This document shows, piece after piece, positions 21,595-28,699 of a stretch of 33,867 bases of DNA. Positions within the stretch are counted from its first letter, which is position 1. Every line of letters begins with the position of its first letter. The notes under the pieces were generated by a model. The model made no database searches, had not been told where the DNA came from, and saw only the letters and a list, made by a program, of their open reading frames with translations. A program made the position numbers and the translations under genes. Location of the stretch: NCBI GenBank assembly GCA_015654525.1, contig JAATGT010000331.1, positions 1 to 33,867 of the forward strand, read 5' to 3'. This DNA is from Bacteroidales bacterium (GTDB lineage Bacteria > Bacteroidota > Bacteroidia > Bacteroidales > Paludibacteraceae).

Positions 21595-23124
21595 ATGAAA
21601 TTTCTAAAAAGCGTTCGTGTCGTATTATCTTTGCTATTTTTTCTTCCAATAGTTTTATTCTTTATTGATTTTACAGGAAAACTACCGACACATCTACATC
21701 AGTTACTCTCCATTCAGTGGATTCCGGCTTTATTGTCGTTGAATTTCATTGTAGTCCTTGTTTTATTTGTTTTAAGTCTATTATTCGGACGGATTTATTG
21801 TTCCAGCATTTGTCCGTTGGGGGTGTTTCAGGATATTTCATCCCGAAAAGGCGGATTTTTCAAGAAGAAAAATAAGAAGTCGCGGTTCAATTATGCCAAA
21901 CCTAAAAATATACTTCGCTATAGTATTTTAGCTGTAACTGTAATCGCTTTTATTGCGGGTAGCTCATCTTTAGTGCTACTTCTCGATCCATACAGCACTT
22001 TTGGACGAATTACATCACAACTATTCAGACCACTGGCTATCTGGATTAATAATGGCCTGGCTTACGTACTGAGTGGAATGGGAAATTATACGCTTTATAA
22101 GGTTGAACAAGTTAGTTTTGTTCCGCTTGCGTTTAGTGTGTCGTTTTTGTTTTTTATTATAGTTGCAGTCATGTCATGGTCAAAAGGCAGATTATATTGC
22201 AACACGATTTGTCCGGTGGGAACATCACTGGGACTTCTTTCTAAGATATCTGTTTTTCATATATCTATGGACGATTCAGCCTGTAATAGTTGTGGAGCAT
22301 GCGCTAAACAATGTAAATCGCAATGCATTGACAGTAAGAATAAAAAAATAGATGATTCGCGTTGCGTAGATTGCTTTAATTGCCTCTCATCATGTAAAAA
22401 AGACGCTATCAAGTTTGAATATCGTTATAAAAAACAAAACTCAGCTATTCAAGAAGATATAAATAACACCAGAAGGACTTTCCTCCTGGCATCAGGAGCT
22501 GTACTAACTACCGTTGCGCTGGCAAACACTAAAAAACTTATTAGCAGCAATGACTCTATGCTTACCCGCAAGCCGATAATGCCTCCGGGAGCAAGCAATC
22601 TGGAACATTTTAATTCTCATTGCACCGGTTGTCAGCTTTGTGTAACTAAATGTCCGATGCAAGTACTTAAACCCGCAGCACTTCAATATGGCATCACTGG
22701 AATAACCCAACCTCATCTGGCTTTTTCGACTCATATATTCTGTAGTTACGATTGTAATATATGTTCCAGTGTTTGCCCGACAGGCGCTTTACAACGTCTA
22801 CCACTCGAAGAGAAAAAAGTAACACAGATTGGCGTTGCTCATTTCCGGAAACAAAAATGTGTAGTATTCACCAACGAAAGAGATTGTGGTGCCTGTTCAG
22901 AACATTGTCCAACACAAGCCGTACACATGATTCCATACAAAAACGGGCTTACTATTCCTGAGGTTACGGAAGATATATGTATCGGTTGCGGAGCTTGTGA
23001 ATCCATCTGTCCGGCTCGTCCATATCAGGCTATTTACGTGGAAGGTAACGAAACGCAGGTCAAAGCTAAAAAACCTACAGAAGCTAAAAAATTTAATAAA
23101 AAAATTGACAACTTTGGTTTTTGA
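21595..23124 (+). CDS. NapH-NapG-like membrane polyferredoxin fusion with internal twin-arginine signal
   Basis: A 509-residue fusion. Residues 1-215 form a NapH/CcoG-like membrane part with four or five helices and two C-x3-CP motifs (C69/C73 in YCSSICPLG, C202/C206 in YCNTICPVG). Two [4Fe-4S] clusters follow near 230-240 and 257-267. A second exported module starts at RRTFLLASGAVLTTVALA (R293/R294), a twin-arginine-like signal inside the chain. It carries further Cys motifs near 343, 383, 431 and 462, the last two having C-x2-C-x3-CP patterns. The layout is that of NapH and NapG joined into one chain. It probably passes electrons from the membrane to a periplasmic acceptor, and the DUF362 protein is a likely partner. 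The acceptor is not visible here. Confidence 0.88.
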   Translation: MKFLKSVRVVLSLLFFLPIVLFFIDFTGKLPTHLHQLLSIQWIPALLSLNFIVVLVLFVLSLLFGRIYCSSICPLGVFQDISSRKGGFFKKKNKKSRFNYAKPKNILRYSILAVTVIAFIAGSSSLVLLLDPYSTFGRITSQLFRPLAIWINNGLAYVLSGMGNYTLYKVEQVSFVPLAFSVSFLFFIIVAVMSWSKGRLYCNTICPVGTSLGLLSKISVFHISMDDSACNSCGACAKQCKSQCIDSKNKKIDDSRCVDCFNCLSSCKKDAIKFEYRYKKQNSAIQEDINNTRRTFLLASGAVLTTVALANTKKLISSNDSMLTRKPIMPPGASNLEHFNSHCTGCQLCVTKCPMQVLKPAALQYGITGITQPHLAFSTHIFCSYDCNICSSVCPTGALQRLPLEEKKVTQIGVAHFRKQKCVVFTNERDCGACSEHCPTQAVHMIPYKNGLTIPEVTEDICIGCGACESICPARPYQAIYVEGNETQVKAKKPTEAKKFNKKIDNFGF

Positions 23125-23203
23125 TTCTTTCATTGCCAACTGAATACAGCATGAAGATTGCAAAACAATAGTATTTTAGTGCTTCAAAATCACCAAAAAA
23201 ACC

Positions 23204-23211
23204 TATCTTTG
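23204..23211 (+). promoter_or_regulatory. -7 box for the LysE-family gene
   Basis: tatctttg matches TAnnTTTG and lies 24 bp before the start codon, following the end of the polyferredoxin gene by about 80 bp. No convincing -33 element is seen. Confidence 0.5.
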
Positions 23212-23235
23212 TATTGCAATGAATAAACGCAGCAG

Positions 23236-23859
23236 ATGATTGAAATTATTATAAAGGGAATTTTAATTGGATTATGTATCTCGGTACCATTGGGTCCAAT
23301 TGGAATGCTTACCATACAACGAACTCTTAACAGAGGTCAAAAATATGGTATTGCAACCGGACTTGGAGCTACTACTTCTGATTTAATATATACCATTATT
23401 ACCCTATTTTTTTTAAGCTTTGTTTTAGATTTTATTGAAGAACATCGCTTCATTATACAACTAGCCGGAAGTTTGGTTGTTGCTATCTTTGGGTTGTATA
23501 TCTTTAGGAGTAATCCGGCCACACAACCAAAACCAAATGAGACTTTCAAGCATAGCCTTTTCAGAGATTTTATGACTTCATTCGGATTAACTCTTTCAAA
23601 TCCATTGGTTTTATTTGTATTGATTGCTTTGTTTGCCCGTTTCGAATTTATAGGAAATAAAACTACACTTCTGGTATCTGTTATCGGAATATCATCTATT
23701 CTCGGAGGGGCCATCTTATGGTGGAGCTTACTAACCTTTCTGGTGAGTAAGTTTAAAAACAAACTCAACATGAGAGAGCTCAAAATCATCAATCAAATTA
23801 TCGGACTGGTTATTATCGGAATCGGTTTTGTAGGATTTATTCTTAGCCTTCAAAAGTAA
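23236..23859 (+). CDS. LysE/RhtB-family amino-acid exporter
   Basis: A 207-residue membrane protein with six predicted helices. The N-terminal consensus VPLGPIGMLTIQRTLNRGQKYGIATGLGATTSD is the LysE/RhtB signature (PxGPxxxxxxxxxLxxGxxxGxxxxxGxxxxD). A second conserved point is LSNPLVLFVLIALF in the middle helices. Family members export amino acids or related small molecules using the proton gradient. The substrate cannot be read from sequence. It is a single-gene unit with its own promoter box and a shared terminator with the convergent DUF4252 gene. Confidence 0.93.
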   Translation: MIEIIIKGILIGLCISVPLGPIGMLTIQRTLNRGQKYGIATGLGATTSDLIYTIITLFFLSFVLDFIEEHRFIIQLAGSLVVAIFGLYIFRSNPATQPKPNETFKHSLFRDFMTSFGLTLSNPLVLFVLIALFARFEFIGNKTTLLVSVIGISSILGGAILWWSLLTFLVSKFKNKLNMRELKIINQIIGLVIIGIGFVGFILSLQK

Positions 23860-23860
23860 A

Positions 23861-23893
23861 AAAACCAACGAGTTTCGCAACGAGTTGGTTTTA
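23861..23893 (+). terminator. Bidirectional terminator between LysE and DUF4252 genes
   Basis: aaaaccaac and gttggtttt pair as a 9-bp stem over a loop of about 15 bases, with A's before and T's after. It lies directly after the LysE stop and about 60 bp past the end of the convergent minus-strand gene, so one hairpin can serve both. Confidence 0.7.
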
Positions 23894-23949
23894 CTATTAA
23901 TCCCTGAAGATTAATAAACAAAATGTATCTTTTAATTTGTGTGTTAGCT

Positions 23950-24459
23950 TCAGGATTTTTCCGTATCACCAGCGTCATCGTCATCTGTATTCAATGAAAC
24001 TCCCGGCATTACTTCACCTTTACTTAGTTTTCCACTATTCCAGATCAGACTTAGCTCTGTTTTTGTTTTAGCAACGATAAGCTGATCAGCACTGTCTTTT
24101 CCTAAACTACGATAATACATATGAGTACTATCCCCTTTGCTTCGGGTCTCAAGTGTTGTCTCAAACTTACCGGCTTCCAGTACCGCATTGAGATCCTTTT
24201 CAAATGCTTTCATTATCTGAGAATCGCTTCCGGCTTTCAATGTAAGAATCTTGGTTGATTTTGTTTTAGAACCTGAGTTAGGATTTTTTGTTTTTGCTAC
24301 ATTACCCTTTGACGAGGCTATCATCATTCCATTTCCTCCTACAGAGACATACTCGAAATGTTCATCTTCACTATATTTGTCAAATAGACTTTGAAGCGTT
24401 TGTGCCTGACTTGCCGCAGCAATAAATAGTACGGCAATTAATAAAATTGTCTTTTTCAT
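23950..24459 (-). CDS. DUF4252-domain exported protein
   Basis: A 169-residue exported protein. The signal peptide is MKKTILLIAVLFIAAASQAQ. The rest fits DUF4252: an acidic helix (LQSLFDKYSEDEHFEYVSV), a STKILTL strand and a C-terminal domain with an acidic tail (NTDDDDAGDTEKS). Family members are small secreted or periplasmic proteins of unknown function, common in Bacteroidota beside ECF sigma factors. It is the last gene of a three-gene operon after a sigma factor and a membrane protein, with a 4-bp gap, so it is probably part of the sigma regulon. Its ending is unusually acidic for an envelope protein. Confidence 0.88.
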   Translation of the reverse strand: MKKTILLIAVLFIAAASQAQTLQSLFDKYSEDEHFEYVSVGGNGMMIASSKGNVAKTKNPNSGSKTKSTKILTLKAGSDSQIMKAFEKDLNAVLEAGKFETTLETRSKGDSTHMYYRSLGKDSADQLIVAKTKTELSLIWNSGKLSKGEVMPGVSLNTDDDDAGDTEKS

Positions 24460-24463
24460 CTTT

Positions 24464-24982
24464 TTAATTATTAATGTTACGATTTTTATCTGATTCTGTT
24501 ATTTCTGTCTTTACACTCCCATTCTTACGGCCATTGCGGAGATTTTCTTTCAAGGCCTCCATATCTCTCAACGGTTTCAACCCATTTTGGAGCATTTCAT
24601 TCACATCATTCAGTTTTTTTTCTGCATATCTTTGGGCATATTCCGGATCATCAATCCGTCGACCATGCATAATAGCATAATCCTTTTCCTGCTGAGGACG
24701 TTGAATCCACAAAGCCAATACCAGAGCTGCTGCAATACCCGAATAAGAGAATGCCCGAATCCAAAAACGTTTTACTTTATGCTGTTGCTGCAATCCTTTC
24801 GGAAGTGAGACATCAGGGGTTTCTTGCTGTTCCTGATCAAAAGCTACAAACAGGGCTCTATAAGCTTCGTGTCCGGCACTTACATTTTCATTGGAAACAA
24901 AATAATGCCTCAATTCAGCTTCTTCTGTAAGCGACGTTTCGCCCCTAAAGTATTTTTCCAATAAATCATTCATCCTTTCCAT
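24464..24982 (-). CDS. Single-pass membrane protein, probable anti-sigma factor
   Basis: A 172-residue protein with one transmembrane helix (SYSGIAAALVLALWIQ, residues about 80-95). The cytoplasmic N-terminus begins MERMNDLLEKYFRGETSLTEEAEL, which resembles the start of many Bacteroidota anti-sigma proteins (xxxLLxKYxxGxTSxxEExxL). The C-terminal part is outside the membrane and rich in charged residues. It overlaps the ECF sigma gene by 13 bases, which strongly implies translational coupling. It probably binds and restrains that sigma factor, but this is inferred from position and the N-terminal motif; I see no zinc-binding anti-sigma motif. Confidence 0.72.
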   Translation of the reverse strand: MERMNDLLEKYFRGETSLTEEAELRHYFVSNENVSAGHEAYRALFVAFDQEQQETPDVSLPKGLQQQHKVKRFWIRAFSYSGIAAALVLALWIQRPQQEKDYAIMHGRRIDDPEYAQRYAEKKLNDVNEMLQNGLKPLRDMEALKENLRNGRKNGSVKTEITESDKNRNINN

Positions 24983-25488
24983 ACGATTTCCTCCACACGT
25001 TTTTGTTCATATATTATTTTCTGTCGGATCTTTTGTCGGGCCCTCGACAAATTGACACTTACTGCATTTTCAGTGAGCGAAGTGACATACGCAATTTCCG
25101 ATAACTCCATTCCTTCTACATCACGCATCCGGATAATGGTTCGTTGCAATTCAGGTAAATCATCTATCATACCACGAATTCGGATTACCAAATCTTTTTG
25201 CTCCACTTGCTGGTGCGGATTTGGTTCTGTGAATTCTAATTCAACAGGTAATTCATCTTCTTCCCGCTTCTGCCGGATGTTATCCAGACATAAATTACGC
25301 ATTGACCGCAGCATAAATGCCGGTACATTTTCGACTTCTTCGAGTGCACTTCGCTTTTCCCATAATTTCATATTCAAATCCTGAACAGCATCCTGCGCAG
25401 CTTCGGTATTCCGTAGAATCGACTTTGCTAATCGAAAAAGTCTATCGGACAGTGAAAGAATTTGAGTATTAAATTGCTTGGGATCCAT
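24970..25488 (-). CDS. ECF-type RNA polymerase sigma factor
   Basis: A 172-residue two-domain sigma factor. Region 2 spans about residues 10-75 (LFRLAKSILRNTEAAQDAVQD, then FMLRSMRNLCLDNIRQKRE). Region 4 spans about 110-160 (LPELQRTIIRMRDVEGMELS, then TENAVSVNLSRARQKIRQ, the -35-binding helix-turn-helix). It lacks extra domains. It is the first gene of a minus-strand operon with a putative membrane anti-sigma and a DUF4252 protein. Such trios respond to envelope signals. I see no clear autoregulatory promoter in 25489-25656. The next gene upstream is read the same way, but a gap of 168 bp separates them. Confidence 0.95.
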   Translation of the reverse strand: MDPKQFNTQILSLSDRLFRLAKSILRNTEAAQDAVQDLNMKLWEKRSALEEVENVPAFMLRSMRNLCLDNIRQKREEDELPVELEFTEPNPHQQVEQKDLVIRIRGMIDDLPELQRTIIRMRDVEGMELSEIAYVTSLTENAVSVNLSRARQKIRQKIIYEQKRVEEIVWKG

Positions 25489-25656
25489 ACATTTTCCAAT
25501 TGAAAGTTTTCTGTCGACAATTGATAACTTAATGAGTACTCGAAACGGGATAAAAAATTTGATTGCTTAATCATTACCCCGTTTAATAGTAAGACGTAAA
25601 TGGAAGAAAATTCTTACACGGAAGGAGAAAAAATATTGTAATTATTGAATCGTACC

Positions 25657-26433
25657 TTAAAGGATACGCTTTATTACCCGGAGTTTGTGAGTATACTCCC
25701 CAGTTTGAGCAGAAATGACACCTTGTGAGTCAATGGATTCAATCTTCACCCAACCCGAAGCATGAATAAGCTGATGAGAATTGAGTAAAATGCCTACATG
25801 AGTGATTTTTCCATCCGCATTTTCGAAAAAAGCCAGATCACCAGCTTTAGCTTCAGATAAAAAACCGATAAGTTGACCACAACTAACCTGTTGTGAAGCA
25901 TCACGCGGTAACTGAATGCCACACATCGAAAAAACAACTTGCACAAAACCTGAACAATCAATGCCTAAAAGCGATTTTCCACCCCACAGATAGGGAGCAT
26001 TGAGATATTGCCGGGCCAGCGAGATGAGACGTTCACCACTTTTTTCTGTACCCTGATGTAATAGGATCGGATCAAAAAGAAAGTTATTGTTATCAATTTT
26101 GAGTTCTATACCATTCATTCCAACCAGTTTGCTACCCCCGGGTAAAGTCAGCTTGTCGCCGGAACTAAGATCCTCGCCCTCCAGCAACGGAATGCAAACG
26201 CAGGATGGGTTGGAACCAATGAGCTGCAATGCATCGGCATCGGTCAGAACACGAATCATCTTGCGATCAGCCCAGCCAATGTAATTATCAGCCAGATTTC
26301 GCAACAAAATCCATCGCTCACGTGTTTCAAGTATCTCTACAAGTTCGCCAAAAAGAAGTTGTGAAGTCATTTCGCTGCGTTCGCTATCGCTTTCGCGAAG
26401 TGGAACAAGAGGGAGAATTACGATTCCGGTCAT
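25657..26433 (-). CDS. NlpC/P60 (C40) cell-wall peptidase with SH3-like N-terminus
   Basis: A cysteine peptidase that cleaves peptidoglycan stem peptides. Counting from the ATG at 26454, the catalytic residues are C167 in LLGIDCSGFVQ, H219 in KITHVGIL and H231 in LIHASG. The N-terminal 130 residues are SH3b-like (LFGELVEILETRERWILLRN, YIGWADRKMI). There is no signal peptide or lipobox, as in many Bacteroidota members whose export is unclear. The upstream ATG at 26454 would add 7 residues (MLLNPVS) outside the family's usual start, so 26433 is preferred, but both are possible. The HD-phosphohydrolase gene is divergent, 137 bp from the 26454 ATG. Confidence 0.93.
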   Translation of the reverse strand: MTGIVILPLVPLRESDSERSEMTSQLLFGELVEILETRERWILLRNLADNYIGWADRKMIRVLTDADALQLIGSNPSCVCIPLLEGEDLSSGDKLTLPGGSKLVGMNGIELKIDNNNFLFDPILLHQGTEKSGERLISLARQYLNAPYLWGGKSLLGIDCSGFVQVVFSMCGIQLPRDASQQVSCGQLIGFLSEAKAGDLAFFENADGKITHVGILLNSHQLIHASGWVKIESIDSQGVISAQTGEYTHKLRVIKRIL

Positions 26434-26591
26434 AGATACGGGGTTTAAAAGCAAAATTTCCTGCTATTGCAAGTGTTTTTCCATACAAAAATAAGGAAAG
26501 TTTAATGATAATGTTTCCATTAGGATTTTTTTTAGTAATTTTCCGCGATTTTTGATTTTAGCGATCTCATTCTTATTTCAACAGTTCCTAT

Positions 26592-28631
26592 ATGAGCATA
26601 AAAATTACTCAACCCCAACTCAAACATGCCGAAAAAGCAGGACTATTTGCAATTTTAGTTGTGCTTATCGTACTTTTGTATCCATCCGGCGATAAATTCA
26701 AGTATCAATTTGAAATTGGGAAACCCTGGTCATATGGATTGATTACAGCCTCATTTGATTTTCCTATTTATAAAAACGATCAGCAAATAGGAAAAGAGAA
26801 AGAAGAGATTCTGCAAGACTACACTCCGTTTTATAAGTTAGATACGGCAGTAATGAATCACCAACTCAAAAAGCTTTACAGCGACTTACAAAAAAAAGGA
26901 GAAGGTTCATCCCGTATTCCGAACTATATTAAGAATAAATTTAAATCGATTTATTCTGTGGGTATCATTTCGGTAGATGAATATAACAAGTTAATCAACG
27001 ACAAACGTGGCAATATTTCGTGCATACTGCCCAATCGTGTTACACATGCCATGCCTTTGGCTAATGTGTATACAGCGCGAACTGCTTACGAAGAAATAAT
27101 AAACGATGCACCTGCCACACTCAAATCCTATGACATTAATTTATACCTTTCGGAAAATTTAAAATATGATAGCATCACGTCAGAAATGGCGAAAAACGAT
27201 TTATTGAAAAATCTTTCACTCACGTCGGGCATGATTCAATCGGGCGAACGAATTATCGATCGCGGTGAGATTGTGACTCCGGGTATTTATCAGGTGTTAC
27301 ATTCGCTTAAAATAGAATCCGAGAAGCGTAATTCGTCTCTGCAACAGTCATCCATTGTAGTGATTGGTGAAATAGTGATGATATTAGGTTTAATAACGCT
27401 ACTTTTCTTATACCTCTACCTGTTTCGGCCGCGAATTTATGAAAGTATCAGTAATCTAATTTTTATCCTGCTACTTATCTTTATGATCGTAGGGCTTACG
27501 TCTGTTACTATCAATTTTACGACATTGAACTATTACATGGTTCCATTCGCATTATTGCCTATAATTATCCGTGTTTTCTTTGACTCCAGAACGGCTCTGT
27601 TTGCACATATCATCACGGTGCTTATTATTTCGTTTATGGTGGATAATGCTTTTCAATTTATTGTTATACAAATTGCCATTGGTATGGCAGCCGTTTCCAG
27701 CCTGAAAGACATGTCACAACGCTCACAGTTGGCACAAACGGCGTTATATATATTCATGAGTTACTTTGTAATGTATCTGGCCTTCGAATGTATTTCCGAG
27801 GGAGATGTATTACGCATTAACTGGCAGCATATTTTTTACTTTGGCGTTAGTAGTGCTTTCCTGTTGTTTGCCTATGTACTGATTTATCTTTTCGAAAAGA
27901 TATTCAATCTGGTTTCGAGTGTTACCCTGGTAGAACTGACCAATATCAATAGTGATTTAATGATGGAATTTTCTGAGCGGGCACCCGGTACTTTTCAACA
28001 CTCATTGCAAGTATCGAACCTAGCCACCGAAGCTGCCAAAAAGATCAATGCAAACAGCTTGCTGGTACGTACGGGAGCACTATACCATGACATTGGTAAG
28101 ATGAGACATCCCGAATATTTTATAGAAAACCAGATGGGTGGAAAAAACCCACTGACGGAATGCGACTTTGAAGAAGCTTCGAAAATTGTGATAAACCACG
28201 TTACTGACGGGGTCGAAATAGCTAAGAAGAGCCACCTGCCGGAACAGATCATCAACTTTATAGGCACACATCACGGATTTGGGAAAACTAAATATTTCTA
28301 CAATTCCTACATCAATGCCAACCCGGATAAAAAGCCGGATGAAGCCGTGTTTACCTATCCAGGTCCGCTGCCGAACAATAAGGAAACCGCCATATTAATG
28401 ATGGCCGATGCTGTGGAAGCCCGATCGAGAAGCCTGACTGAATACACCGACGAGAGTATAGACGAAATGGTGGAAAGCATGATAGACGGACAAATAGCTG
28501 AAGGAGCGTTTAAAGAAGCCCCCATTTCATTCCGCGATGTGGAAACGGTAAAATCAGTGTTCAAAGAAAAGATCAAAAACATTTACCACAACAGAATAAA
28601 ATATCCCGAGATAAACAAAAAGAAATGCTAA
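26592..28631 (+). CDS. 7TM-HD phosphohydrolase, PgpH-like c-di-AMP phosphodiesterase
   Basis: A 679-residue protein with the order expected of PgpH. An N-terminal helix is followed by an extracytoplasmic 7TMR-HDED domain (about 50-250), then seven membrane helices (about 255-440) and a cytoplasmic HD domain (about 460-660). The HD motif is in ALYHDIGKMRHPEYF (H499, D500), preceded by the metal-site His of FQHSLQVSNLA. The family degrades the second messenger cyclic di-AMP to pApA and so tunes osmotic and wall homeostasis. The length matches the family. The activity is inferred from architecture. The gene is alone, divergent from the NlpC/P60 gene, and ends in a bidirectional terminator. Confidence 0.94.
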   Translation: MSIKITQPQLKHAEKAGLFAILVVLIVLLYPSGDKFKYQFEIGKPWSYGLITASFDFPIYKNDQQIGKEKEEILQDYTPFYKLDTAVMNHQLKKLYSDLQKKGEGSSRIPNYIKNKFKSIYSVGIISVDEYNKLINDKRGNISCILPNRVTHAMPLANVYTARTAYEEIINDAPATLKSYDINLYLSENLKYDSITSEMAKNDLLKNLSLTSGMIQSGERIIDRGEIVTPGIYQVLHSLKIESEKRNSSLQQSSIVVIGEIVMILGLITLLFLYLYLFRPRIYESISNLIFILLLIFMIVGLTSVTINFTTLNYYMVPFALLPIIIRVFFDSRTALFAHIITVLIISFMVDNAFQFIVIQIAIGMAAVSSLKDMSQRSQLAQTALYIFMSYFVMYLAFECISEGDVLRINWQHIFYFGVSSAFLLFAYVLIYLFEKIFNLVSSVTLVELTNINSDLMMEFSERAPGTFQHSLQVSNLATEAAKKINANSLLVRTGALYHDIGKMRHPEYFIENQMGGKNPLTECDFEEASKIVINHVTDGVEIAKKSHLPEQIINFIGTHHGFGKTKYFYNSYINANPDKKPDEAVFTYPGPLPNNKETAILMMADAVEARSRSLTEYTDESIDEMVESMIDGQIAEGAFKEAPISFRDVETVKSVFKEKIKNIYHNRIKYPEINKKKC

Positions 28632-28635
28632 ACTG

Positions 28636-28675
28636 CAACGTCCAACCCTGTGAATAGAGTTGGACGTTGTTATTT
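28636..28675 (+). terminator. Bidirectional terminator between HD and TonB-receptor genes
   Basis: caacgtccaac (28636-28646) and gttggacgttg (28659-28669) are perfectly complementary around a 12-base loop, with t-rich sequence after. It lies 4 bp after the HD-gene stop and 25 bp past the end of the convergent TonB-receptor gene, so it can end both. Confidence 0.8.
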
Positions 28676-28699
28676 GACTCCACAATACATTGTTCTGAT

